Part shown: in pieces, positions 32,039 through 42,213 of the stretch
Layout: each line of letters opens with the position of its first letter
Numbering within the stretch: position 1 is the first letter of the stretch
NCBI RefSeq assembly: GCF_030264295.1
Contig: NZ_CP127173.1
Span: forward strand, 7,633,501-7,697,500
DNA: 64,000 nt
From: Amycolatopsis nalaikhensis
GTDB lineage: Bacteria > Actinomycetota > Actinomycetes > Mycobacteriales > Pseudonocardiaceae
Reading direction: 5' to 3'
The notes under the pieces: model-generated
Told to the model about the DNA's origin: nothing
The model's input: the letters and a program-made list of their open reading frames with translations, nothing else
Database searches by the model: none
Translations under genes and position numbers: made by a program

Positions 32039-34252
32039 TCAGGGGTAGGCGACCAGGGGGCTCACCTGGTGCGCGGTGTTGGCCGCGTCGCCCGTGTCGT
32101 TGATGACGTGGGCGATCGTGCCCACGCCGCCCAGCGATACCGAGACCAGGTTGTGGAACCGGACGCCGCTGGTGTTCGGGACCTCGAACGAGTGACTGGC
32201 CACGATGGACGGGTTCGTGTTGAAGAAGCAGTAGCTGCCGAGGCCCCAGCCTTCGTGGCTGGTCACCGAGTCGGCCACCTTGTACGCCGCCCAGCCCTGC
32301 CGTCCGCCGCCGCTGGACCAGGACGCCTGGTCCGGCGGGTCGTACGGCATCTCGTTCTGGAAGAAGTACGTCCGCCCGCCGTTGCCGTTCCACAGCACTT
32401 CGTACTGCTGGTAGTGCTCGACGAACAACCCGTACATCGTCACGTTGGCGCCGTTGACGACCAGGCCGTTGGCCGCGGTGTTGACGTTCCAGCCGACGCC
32501 GAAGGAGTGGTCGCCGCGCCAGAGCCACATGTGGTCGCCGATGACGTTGTTCGAGTTCACCACCAGCGTCTGCGTGGCCTTGCCGACGGCGGCGCCGCCG
32601 ATCCGGAAGAACACGTCGTGCAGTGACGTCGGGTTCGCCGCGTGGTTCGCGGCCGAGCCCGGCTGGCCGATCTGCACGAGCACCGGCGAGTTGACCGCGC
32701 CCGCGTCGACCAGCAGCCCCGCGATCTTCACGCCGTCCACATCGGACGTCGTGATCGCCGCCGTCCCGTTGGTCGGCATCAGCGTCGCCAGGCCGAGGCC
32801 GAGCACCACGGTGTCCGGGCGCGTCACGTTCAGCGCCTGGTCGAGGTGGTAGACCCCCGGCGTCACCAGGAGGTTCTTCCCGGCGGCCAGCGCGGCGTTG
32901 AGCGTCGCGGCCGAGTCGGACGGGTGCGCGACGTAGAACTCGCTGAGCGAGATCGACTGCCCGGCCGGAGCGCCGTGGCCCCAGCTCGTGCCGACCGAGT
33001 TCTGCCGCAGCGCGGGCACGAACACGTTGTAGGAGCCCGAGCCGTCGACGTAGAGGAACGGCTTCTCCCGCAGCACCGGCGTCTGCCCGACGACGGTCTC
33101 CGGCGGGTTCGGGAACGACGGCGGCGGGGTGCCGGTCGAGCCGACGAACACCATGTTCCACACGCCGCCCTGCCAGCCGCCGAGTTCGCTGTTGCGGGTG
33201 AGGAACTGCTGCTGCGAGCCGGACACGGCGACGCCGTCGATCTTGCTGTCGGCGATCAGGCCGCCGCTGGCCCAGCCGTCGCCGCCGTTCCACAGCTGGA
33301 TCTGGCTGCCGCGCAGGTGCATCCGGCGGTACGGCGCCGCCTGCGCGACGGCCCAGCGTTCGACCTGCCCGGCGGGCAGGGTCACCGAGAGGTTCTCGGC
33401 CGAGCGCCAGAAGTTCTGCGTCGCGTTGCCCTTGTTGTTCGGGTTGTCGCCCTGCTGCAGCCAGTCCGCTTCGACGCGGACGTGCCCGTTGAGGTTGACG
33501 TCGTCGGGGGAGAGGCCGAGCCCGGCGACCTGGGTGTAGAAGCCGAGGTTGACGTCGGCGTCGTAGTTCCCCGGCTTGAACAGCACGGCGTAGCGCTCGT
33601 TGCCGAACTGGTTGGTGTGCTGCTGGTTCGCGATCCGCGTCAGCCGGTCCTGGATCGTCGCGGCCGGGGTCGACGGGTCGAACACCGACACGTTCGGCCC
33701 GAGGTCCGGGTTGCGCGGGTCGGTCGGCGGGATCGTGGTGCCGCCGCCGGTGCCGTGCACCGCCACTTCCCACAGGGAGTAGCCGTAGCCGGTGGCCCGT
33801 TGCGTGCCGTAGACCCGCAGGTACCGAGCCGTGCCGCCGAGGGACACGGTCTGCGTGCCGCCGGTGCCGGTGGTGGTCGAGTAGGCCGAGGTCCAGGTGT
33901 TCGCGTCGGCCGAGAGCTGCACGCTGAACGCCTTGGCGTACGCGGCTTCCCAGGTGAGCACGACGTCGCACAGCTGCTGCGCGGAGCCGAGGTCGACCTG
34001 GACCCACTGCGGGTCGCTGAACGCGCTGGACCACCGCGTGCCCGCGTTGCCGTCGAAGGCGGCGGACGCGGGGGTGCCGCCGTTTTCGGTGGACGACGCG
34101 GTGGCGGGGTGACCCTGCGCGAGGTTCGCGGTCCCGCACGCGGCGGCCGCCGCCGGAGCGGAACCGACGACGGCGGCGGTGGTCACCGCGGTGACGAGGG
34201 TGGTCGCGAGGACGAGGAGGCGGGATAGCGGGGAGAACGTCGTTGATCTCAT
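32039..34252 (-). CDS. Secreted GH55-like beta-helix glycosidase with N-terminal F5/8C domain
   Basis: 737 residues. A signal peptide (RLLVLATTLVTAVTTAAVV, ending near APAAAAA) is followed by an F5/8 type C (CBM32-like) domain up to about residue 165: TRWSSAFSDPQWVQVDLG, RYLRVYG, YGYSLWEVAVHG. A Thr/Pro linker leads to about 560 residues of right-handed beta-helix type (NERYAVLFKPGNYDADVNLG, GDHMWLWRGDHSFGVGWN). This matches the GH55-like group, usually exo-beta-1,3-glucanases, in which Streptomyces members are often misannotated as adenylyl cyclase. The F5/8C domain is strikingly similar to that of the divergent GH16 enzyme at 34724, indicating recent domain duplication. It likely degrades fungal or plant beta-1,3-glucan outside the cell. 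Confidence 0.83.
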   Translation of the reverse strand: MRSTTFSPLSRLLVLATTLVTAVTTAAVVGSAPAAAAACGTANLAQGHPATASSTENGGTPASAAFDGNAGTRWSSAFSDPQWVQVDLGSAQQLCDVVLTWEAAYAKAFSVQLSADANTWTSAYSTTTGTGGTQTVSLGGTARYLRVYGTQRATGYGYSLWEVAVHGTGGGTTIPPTDPRNPDLGPNVSVFDPSTPAATIQDRLTRIANQQHTNQFGNERYAVLFKPGNYDADVNLGFYTQVAGLGLSPDDVNLNGHVRVEADWLQQGDNPNNKGNATQNFWRSAENLSVTLPAGQVERWAVAQAAPYRRMHLRGSQIQLWNGGDGWASGGLIADSKIDGVAVSGSQQQFLTRNSELGGWQGGVWNMVFVGSTGTPPPSFPNPPETVVGQTPVLREKPFLYVDGSGSYNVFVPALRQNSVGTSWGHGAPAGQSISLSEFYVAHPSDSAATLNAALAAGKNLLVTPGVYHLDQALNVTRPDTVVLGLGLATLMPTNGTAAITTSDVDGVKIAGLLVDAGAVNSPVLVQIGQPGSAANHAANPTSLHDVFFRIGGAAVGKATQTLVVNSNNVIGDHMWLWRGDHSFGVGWNVNTAANGLVVNGANVTMYGLFVEHYQQYEVLWNGNGGRTYFFQNEMPYDPPDQASWSSGGGRQGWAAYKVADSVTSHEGWGLGSYCFFNTNPSIVASHSFEVPNTSGVRFHNLVSVSLGGVGTIAHVINDTGDAANTAHQVSPLVAYP

Positions 34253-34469
34253 CTGCCTGCCTGATCGGGGGAAGACGGGTGGAACGGACGTGACGGCGGG
34301 CCGGGCGAGCCCCACAGCTCGCGCCGGTGTCGGGTGGTGCGGCGGGTTCGCGCCCGGTCGCGCCCGCCCGGCGCCGTGAGCCGGGGAGCGGTGCGAGACG
34401 GGTGCGACGGCGCGAACCGGTCAGCCCGAAGAAGGTGCGTGTCGCGGCGGAACCGTCCCGGTGGCGGTC

Positions 34470-34485
34470 ACGGAACCGGTTCCGT
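34470..34485. promoter_or_regulatory. LacI-type operator candidate
   Basis: ACGGAACCGGTTCCGT is a perfect 16 bp palindrome with the CG-centred symmetry typical of LacI-family operators. It lies between the two divergent glucanase genes, about 100 bp upstream of the GH16 promoter. The adjacent LacI regulator (36421) is the likely ligand; this is inferred from position. Confidence 0.65.
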
Positions 34486-34585
34486 CCGGCGGATCGCAGT
34501 TAACAGCGCGATCGTCGGCGGCGTCAAGGATCCGGCGCGGATTCGTTCACCCGGACCAGTCCGCCGACCGTCCGGCGCACCGCCG

Positions 34586-34614
34586 TTGACATATTACGGC
34601 TCTTTATTTATATC
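34586..34614 (+). promoter_or_regulatory. Promoter of the GH16 gene
   Basis: TTGACA (34586-34591) and TATATC (34609-34614) are spaced by 17 bp in an AT-rich island, a close match to the housekeeping sigma consensus and rare in this GC-rich window. It leaves a leader of about 105 bases before the GH16 start. Confidence 0.65.
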
Positions 34615-34723
34615 CTGAACTAAGAGCGTGCCGACGGCGGGGCCCACACCCGCGCCGCGGGCCACGTGAGCCGATCCGCGCCGGGGCAAGGCCGCCCCGG
34701 TGCCGGTTCGCCGTGGAGGTCCC

Positions 34724-36420
<1,697 letters not shown>

Positions 36421-36430
<10 letters not shown>

Positions 36431-37425
36431 GCTGAGCTGGACTCCCGGACCACCAGGGACGTCGGCACGATCACGGGATCGTCCGGGGGCGGCGACCCGG
36501 CCAGCCGCGCGAGCAGCTGCCGGGCCGCCGCTTCGCCCATTTCCCGCGACGGCTGGCGGATGGTGGTCAGCGGCGGCTGGGTGTGCGCGGCCAGCGGGAT
36601 GTCGTCGAAGCCGACCACGGCGACGTCATCCGGGACCGTGCGCCCGGCTTTCCGCAGGCCCGCCAGCACCCCCGCGGCGGTGAGGTCGTTGTGCGCGAAG
36701 ACCGCGTCGAACTCCGGGCCCGTCGCCAGGAGCTGCAGGATCGCCGCCTCGCCGCTCTCGCTCGTGAAGTCGCCTTCGATGATCAGCCGTGGATCGAGGT
36801 CGAGCCCCGCCTCGAGGACTGCGGCGTGGAACCCGTTGAGGCGATCGCTCGTGCAGCCGAAGTCGCGAGGTCCGGTCACCGTCGCGAGGTTCCGCCGCCC
36901 GGTTCGCAGGAGGTGGCGGGCCGCGGCCGCGCCGCCCTGCCGGTTGTCCGTGCCCACCCACGGGAACGCGGGACGGCGGCCGCGGTCGTCGATCACCACC
37001 ACCGGCAGCCCCGAGTCGTGCAGCACGCGCAGGTGCCGCACCGCGTCCGGCGGTTCGACGAGCAGCAGCCCGTCGAACGCCTTCGCCGACACCTGCCGGG
37101 CGAACTCGTCCAGCGAGTCGGCACCGCGGTTGGCCGTGGAGAGCAGCAGGCCGTAGCCCTTCGACTCGACGACGTCCGCGACGCCTTGCAGCACTTCACC
37201 CATCCACGGCCAGGTCAGCCCGGGCACCAGCATTCCGACCGTGCGGGTCACCCCGCGTGCCAGCCCGACCGCGCCGGCGCTGGGGATGTAGCCGGTCGCC
37301 GCGATCACCTCGCGGACCCGGATGGCGGTCGCCGCGTCGACGTCGGACTTGTTGTTGAGCACCCTCGACACGGTCGTCTTGCTCACCCGCGCGCGGCGGG
37401 CGACCTCGGCGATCGTGACGCGCAT
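36421..37425 (-). CDS. LacI-family regulator of the glycan-degradation locus
   Basis: 334 residues; ATG 37425 behind GGAGGA, with the 15-residue longer frame rejected. The LacI DNA-binding domain reads VTIAEVARRARVSKTTVSRV and is followed by the hinge NKSDVDAATAIRVREVIAATG. The periplasmic-binding-protein-like sugar domain has VGMLVPGLTWPWMGEVLQG and VVGFDDIPLAAHTQPPLTTI. It is embedded among three secreted carbohydrate-active genes, so it probably represses them until an oligosaccharide binds. Candidate operators are the palindromes at 34470 and 40589, although these differ in sequence. It ends overlapping the 3' end of the GH16 gene in a convergent arrangement. Confidence 0.9.
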
Positions 37426-37500
37426 CCGTCCTCCCGGGAGCCGAGCCCTGTGGTGCCAAGGTACTCGCACCCGGGCCCGCCGCGAGCGGTCCGAGATCGA

Positions 37501-40500
37501 TCAAGTCCGGACGGACAACCGCGCGAGGCTCGCGTCGCCGGTCCGCCAGTCCGTGCGGACCGCGACGTACCGGGCGGTCCCGGTGACGGCGACCGTGGTG
37601 GTGCGGCCATCGCCCGCCCGCGCCGCGGTCGTGTACGTCCGGCCGTCGGTGCTGGTTTCCACCGTCGTCTCGGGCACGCGGCCGGGCGTCCAGGCCAGCT
37701 CCACCGCCGAAACCGCCGTCGCCGCCCCGAGATCGACGACCATCCGGCCGCCGGGGCCGGGCCGCCACGCCGTCGCGGGATCGTCGTCGACGGCCGCGCC
37801 GGGGCTCGACATCCCGGGTGGCAGTGGCTCGGCGGGGAAGGTGACCGAGCCGAGCGCGAGATCGGCCAAGGGGTACGTCCGGACGTCGCCGAACACGACC
37901 GGCACGCTCCGGCGCGGCGGCAGCACCACGGTCCGCGGGCGGCCGCCGTCGGGCGTCACCGTGACCGTCACCGGCAGGAAGCCGGGCGCGGTGAGGTCGA
38001 CGCGGCTCGCGTCGCGCACGACCGCCTTCAGCCCGGCCGGGCCGCGCACGGTGAAGCGCGGGGGTTCGACGCGGCCTTCGGCGGCCGCGAGGTCCACGGT
38101 GAAGGTGGTGCCGGTCGCGGTCAGGACCTGTTCGCCGCGGTAGAGCCGTGCCCCGGGCAAGTTCGCCGTGCCCCGCGCCGCGGTGGCGGAAAGGTTGACC
38201 AGCACGAGGAAGCCGTCGGTCACGCTCGCCTGGACACCCGGCGCGCTGGTCGTGACGCGCCCGGACGGCCGCGCGCCGACCGGCTCCGGGTACAGCTCCG
38301 CGAGGAAGGGCGCGGCCGGGCCGTCCGAGAGCGTGACGCGGTCGCCGGTCACGGTGACCGGGTTCGGCCCGGAGACGACGCACCCGGCGCGGCCGTCGAT
38401 GTCGAGCCAGCCCTTCGTGCTGCTCAGCGCGGGTTGCGGGTAGGTGGCGACCGGCGTCCAGGTGGTGCCGTCGGCCGACGTCTCGATCCGGTACTTCCGC
38501 CCGGCGGCCGCTTCCCAGCTCAGCCGCACCCGGTCGACGGTCTTCGGTGTGCCGAGGTCGACCGCGAGCCAGCTGTCGGCCCGCGGCCGGTCCGATGTGG
38601 ACACTGCCCAGCGGGTGGCCGGGTTGCCGTCGTTGGCGTACTTCGCCTCCTTGCCCGGCGATGCCGAGGAAGCCGACGCCGTCCCGGATCGTGCGAGGTC
38701 GGGGCCGTCGCCCTCGCGGACCTCGAACGCCCAGAGCGAGTAGCCGTACTGCGGATCCGGCTGGACGCCGAGCATGCGGACGTGCCGGGCGGTGACCGCG
38801 GCGAACGTCAGCTCGTCGGTCCGCGCGCCGGACGGGGCGGCCTGTGCCTTGATCGTCACCGTGCCTTCGGCGGCGGTGTAGGCGCGGTCTCCGTCGAGGC
38901 CGGGAACGCCCGGCATCACGAGGTTGTAGACGTTCAGCACGCCTTCGCTCTCGGCGACCCCGGTGCTCGCGTAGACGGCGGCGCCGGTGGGGAGGGTGGC
39001 CAGTGCGGCGTACCCGGCGTCGAACCGCAGGACGCCGACGGTGCCGTCGAAGCCGTCGCGCACCCGCCGGTGGACCGTGGTGTGCCGCTCGCGCACGGGC
39101 AGGTTCGCCGTCGGCAGCAGCATCGGGTTCGCGCCGCCGAGCACGAACAGCCAGTCGTCGTGGTGCGGCTGCCACGCGAACTTCACGAACCCGGCCTTGC
39201 TGACGGTCGCGGCCCAGGCGGCGGGGGAGCGGTGGGCGAGCAGGCCGGGCCCGGCACCGAAGTCGGCGACCCCGGCGGCGTGGGCGTCGAACTCGGCGAC
39301 GCTCACCGGCGACAGCGGACCGCCGTGCGCGGCGCGCCATTCGTGCAGCAGGTAGCTGATGGCGAGTTCGGCCCGCGCTTCGGGCTCGTATTTGGGCTCA
39401 CCCGAGAACTTCGTGATCCGGTCGGCGGGCGCGTAGGCCTGGTACGGCTCGAGACGGGCGGCCAGCTGCGCCTCGGCGCGGGCGGCGTGGCGGTCGCCGA
39501 GCACCTGCGCGCGGAAGGCCAGTGGGATGACGTCGCGGCCGTAGAGGTGCTCGCGGTCGGCGACCATCGGCATCAGCGGCTCACCGGCGTCGCTGGTCAT
39601 CAGCAGCATCGTGCGCCAGAGCAGCTCGCCGTTCGGCTGCGCGGTCAGGACTTCCGGGAGCGGGGTCCCCGCCGCGAGGAAGTGCATCGCGTTGCGGCCG
39701 GAGGTGCGCCAGAGTTCTTCCTGGTAGTGCGGGCCGAACGAGCCGTGGTTCTCGACGAGGAAGGTGTCGTAGAGGTTCTCCGCGGTGTTCGCGCTGATCG
39801 GGTGGCCGTCGACGAGCCGCGGGTTGGCCAGGTCGGCGGCGGGCAGCCCGCCTTCGTTGCGGCTCCACGTCCCGAAGGCGTCCCGCCACGCTTGGGCGCG
39901 CGCGTCGCCCGGTGCCCACGCGAGAGCGGGGGCGAGCGACTGGGCGTAGACGCCCATCTCTTCGAGCTTCGTGTCGCCGACGTGCCCACCGCGCAGGCCG
40001 TTGGGCGTCCAGCTGCCGGACGTCGGGTCGTCGCCGGTGCCGAGCGCGGTCGTGTAGGCGGCCTGTTCCGTGGTGATCCGCTCGACGTTCGCCCGCGTCG
40101 CCGCGTCCAGGTCCGTCCACAAGAGACGGGCCGCGAGCAGGAAGTACGACTGGAACGTCGTGTCGAAGAACAGCCGGCGGCCCCACTCGCTGCCGCCGGT
40201 GAGCAGGTTCGAGGCGGCGAAGTGCCGGATCGTGGCAAGGGTGTGGGCGCGCAGCGTGTCGCGGTCGACCCCGGCGATCTCGGCGTCGTAGCCGTCGCGG
40301 GTCAGCAGGACGGCGTTGCCGAGCACGACGGCGAAGGTGAAGTCGCGGGCCGGGTAGATCCCGGCGGCCGGGTCGAACTGCTGCTCGGCCCACCGGGTGT
40401 GCCGCAGCAGGACGCGCAGGTAGGTGGCGGCCACGGGGTCGGGCGGCCCGCCGGCGGGTGCGTCGGCGGTGGCTGCCCGCGCGATCCCGGGCAGCAGGCC

Positions 40501-40569
40501 CGCCGCCAGCAGTGCCGCCGCGCCGCCACCCAGCAGGCCGATCGCCCGCCGCCGGTCCAGCTCACCCAT
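37501..40569 (-). CDS. Tat-exported multidomain protein with two F5/8C domains, catalytic class unassigned
   Basis: 1022 residues; ATG 40569 with GGAGG 8 bases upstream. A twin-arginine signal (LDRRRAIGLLGGGAAALLAA) predicts folded export. Residues of about 50-480 are helix-rich with many Trp and aromatic residues (RLLWTDLDAATRANVER, SRNEGGLPAADLANPRL, YGRDVIPLAFRAQVLG), resembling an (alpha/alpha) toroid as in polysaccharide lyases and GH families; I cannot name the family. Two F5/8C-type domains follow, one near residues 590-720 (YGYSLWAFEVREG) and one at the C-terminus. It may bind or process the same polysaccharide as the GH16/GH55 enzymes. The LacI gene lies 76 bp downstream on the same strand. 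Confidence 0.78.
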   Translation of the reverse strand: MGELDRRRAIGLLGGGAAALLAAGLLPGIARAATADAPAGGPPDPVAATYLRVLLRHTRWAEQQFDPAAGIYPARDFTFAVVLGNAVLLTRDGYDAEIAGVDRDTLRAHTLATIRHFAASNLLTGGSEWGRRLFFDTTFQSYFLLAARLLWTDLDAATRANVERITTEQAAYTTALGTGDDPTSGSWTPNGLRGGHVGDTKLEEMGVYAQSLAPALAWAPGDARAQAWRDAFGTWSRNEGGLPAADLANPRLVDGHPISANTAENLYDTFLVENHGSFGPHYQEELWRTSGRNAMHFLAAGTPLPEVLTAQPNGELLWRTMLLMTSDAGEPLMPMVADREHLYGRDVIPLAFRAQVLGDRHAARAEAQLAARLEPYQAYAPADRITKFSGEPKYEPEARAELAISYLLHEWRAAHGGPLSPVSVAEFDAHAAGVADFGAGPGLLAHRSPAAWAATVSKAGFVKFAWQPHHDDWLFVLGGANPMLLPTANLPVRERHTTVHRRVRDGFDGTVGVLRFDAGYAALATLPTGAAVYASTGVAESEGVLNVYNLVMPGVPGLDGDRAYTAAEGTVTIKAQAAPSGARTDELTFAAVTARHVRMLGVQPDPQYGYSLWAFEVREGDGPDLARSGTASASSASPGKEAKYANDGNPATRWAVSTSDRPRADSWLAVDLGTPKTVDRVRLSWEAAAGRKYRIETSADGTTWTPVATYPQPALSSTKGWLDIDGRAGCVVSGPNPVTVTGDRVTLSDGPAAPFLAELYPEPVGARPSGRVTTSAPGVQASVTDGFLVLVNLSATAARGTANLPGARLYRGEQVLTATGTTFTVDLAAAEGRVEPPRFTVRGPAGLKAVVRDASRVDLTAPGFLPVTVTVTPDGGRPRTVVLPPRRSVPVVFGDVRTYPLADLALGSVTFPAEPLPPGMSSPGAAVDDDPATAWRPGPGGRMVVDLGAATAVSAVELAWTPGRVPETTVETSTDGRTYTTAARAGDGRTTTVAVTGTARYVAVRTDWRTGDASLARLSVRT

Positions 40570-40588
40570 CGCTTCGGCCTCCACTCGC

Positions 40589-40602
40589 TGACAACCTTGT
40601 CA
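40589..40602. promoter_or_regulatory. LacI-type operator candidate upstream of the Tat-exported protein
   Basis: TGACAACCTTGTCA has perfect 6 bp arms around CC, close to the TGACAACGTTGTCA pattern common to actinobacterial LacI operators. It lies 20-33 bp upstream of the start codon, where binding would block expression. Confidence 0.6.
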
Positions 40603-40700
40603 TCGCGGGATTCTGTGACGCCGCCGGGCCGCCGGGCAAGACCGGCGGCCGAACCCGTCCGGTTTCGGACAACGACTGGCTAATTCGTATAACGCCCTAT

Positions 40701-41285
40701 TCAGCGGCGGTCGTAGTACGCGATGAGGACGCCCTTGGTCGTCGTGACGCTCCGAGTGAGGGTGAACTCTGTGAGCGGGGCGGCGGCGTCGAACAGGCGC
40801 GCCCCGGCGCCGAGCGTCAGGGGGTGGATCAGCAGCGTGTAGTGGTCGACGAGCCCGGCGGCGTGCAGGCTCCGGACGAGCGAGGCGCTGCCGATGACGG
40901 ACAGGGCGGGCCCGGGTTCCGCCTTCAGCCCGGCCACGGTCTTCTCGGCGTCGCCGCGGAGCAGGATCGAGTTCTGCCAGGTGGCGACGTCGTCGAGGGT
41001 CGTCGAGGCGACGTACTTGGTGGCGGCGTCCAGGTGCGCGGTGAACGGGTTCCCGTCCTCGCGGCCGCCCCACGCCGTGGTGAAGTCCTGCCAGGTCCGG
41101 CGGCCCAGCAGCAGGTCGCCGGGCCTGCGCATGCCCGCGGCCATCTCCGCGGCCATGACGTCGTCCTGGTAGCGGGTGCCCCACCCGCCGTGGGTGAAGC
41201 CGCCGCGGGTGTCTTCGTCGGCACGGCCGAGGCCCTGCACGACGCCGTCGAGGGTGACGTTCATGGTGACGCTGATCGAACGCAT
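40701..41285 (-). CDS. Dihydrofolate-reductase-like (RibD C-terminal domain) oxidoreductase
   Basis: 194 residues; ATG 41285 behind AAGGAG, 7-8 bases upstream. The RibD_C/DHFR-like fold is recognised by MNVTLDGVVQGL at the start, DLLLGRRTWQDFTTAW, KYVASTTLDDVATWQNSILL and HPLTLGAGARLF. Such proteins are NADPH-dependent reductases of unknown substrate, common as singletons in actinobacteria, and distinct from true DHFR and from RibG of riboflavin synthesis. No operon partner is evident: its start faces the TauE gene across about 110 bp and its stop faces the upstream region of the Tat-exported protein. Confidence 0.87.
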   Translation of the reverse strand: MRSISVTMNVTLDGVVQGLGRADEDTRGGFTHGGWGTRYQDDVMAAEMAAGMRRPGDLLLGRRTWQDFTTAWGGREDGNPFTAHLDAATKYVASTTLDDVATWQNSILLRGDAEKTVAGLKAEPGPALSVIGSASLVRSLHAAGLVDHYTLLIHPLTLGAGARLFDAAAPLTEFTLTRSVTTTKGVLIAYYDRR

Positions 41286-41393
41286 GGGGTTTCTCCTTCC
41301 GGTTCCACCGCCCACACGAACGGCGAGCGCCCGGATCGACACTGGGACCAAGCTCACCGCGGCACGGGCGCCGGGCCGTGTTGAGATGACAAC

Positions 41394-42158
41394 GTGATCA
41401 CCGACCCCGCCGTGCTGCTGCTGCTCGTGCTCGCCGGGGTCGGCGCCGGCCTCACCGGCGCCACCGCCGGACTGGCCTCGCTCGTCTCCTACCCGGCGCT
41501 GCTCGCGGCCGGGCTGCCGCCGGTGACCGCGAACGTCACCAACACCGTCGCCATGCTCGGCACCACCGCGGGCGCGGCCGCCGGGGCGCGCCCCGAACTG
41601 GCCGGGCAGCGGGCCCGGCTCGTCCCGCTCTGCGTCATCACCACCATCGGTGGCGCCTGCGGCGGGCTCGTCCTGCTGCTGACCCCGTCGGGCGCGTTCA
41701 CCGTCATCGTGCCGTGGCTGATCGGCGGGGCGTCGCTGGTGCTCATGGCCGGCCCGCGGCTGCGGCGGCTGGCCGAAGGCGCCGAGCACCACGGGCTGAG
41801 CCCGGCGACCGGCGTGACCGCGTTCCTCATCGGCATCTACGGCGGCTACTTCGGCGCGGCCGCCGGCGTGCTCATGCTCGCGCTGCTGGTGTCGGTGTGG
41901 ACCCAGCCGCTCGCCCGCACGAACGCGGCGAAGAACCTGGTCACCGGCTCGGCGAACCTGCTCGCGGCGATCGTCTTCGCCGTCACCGGCAAAGTCGTCT
42001 GGACGGCCGCGCTCGCCGTGTGCCTCGGCTCCCTCGGCGGATCGTGGCTGGGGTCGACGCTCGTGCGGCACCTGCCCGCGACGCCGTTGCGCATCGGGAT
42101 CGGCGTCGCCGGGCTCGGTCTCGCGATCGTCTTGGGCTGGCAAGCCTTCGCCGCGTGA
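41394..42158 (+). CDS. TauE/SafE-family sulfite/organosulfonate exporter-like membrane protein
   Basis: 254 residues, about eight membrane helices in two pseudo-repeats. The repeats are visible as GVGAGLTGATAGLASLVSYP near the start and FLIGIYGGYFGAAAGVLML in the middle, the glycine-rich first helices of TauE/SafE domains. NVTNTVAMLGTTAGA and TNAAKNLVTGSANLLAAIVF are the matching second elements. The family exports sulfite, sulfoacetate or other small anions, but substrates vary and cannot be predicted here. GTG start. The molybdenum hydroxylase operon begins 55 bp downstream on the same strand; a read-through link is possible but not evident. Confidence 0.88.
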   Translation: MITDPAVLLLLVLAGVGAGLTGATAGLASLVSYPALLAAGLPPVTANVTNTVAMLGTTAGAAAGARPELAGQRARLVPLCVITTIGGACGGLVLLLTPSGAFTVIVPWLIGGASLVLMAGPRLRRLAEGAEHHGLSPATGVTAFLIGIYGGYFGAAAGVLMLALLVSVWTQPLARTNAAKNLVTGSANLLAAIVFAVTGKVVWTAALAVCLGSLGGSWLGSTLVRHLPATPLRIGIGVAGLGLAIVLGWQAFAA

Positions 42159-42213
42159 CGCCGGCCCGCCGGACAAGGCATGATCGGCGGGGTATCGGCG
42201 AGCAGGAGACCAG

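Larger units (their letters stand above)
34253..34723. other. Divergent promoter region of the beta-glucanase genes
   Basis: 471 bp between the GH55-like and GH16 starts. It holds a 16 bp perfect palindrome (34470) and an AT-rich promoter (34586), described separately. I see no open reading frame or structured RNA in the remainder. Confidence 0.6.

Noticed and set aside
36583..40683. Open frame of more than 1300 codons on the plus strand over the LacI and Tat-exported protein genes
   Set aside because: It is an antisense shadow: very high GC removes stop codons, and the composition is Arg/Ala/Gly/Val with no domain. The minus-strand proteins have clear families.
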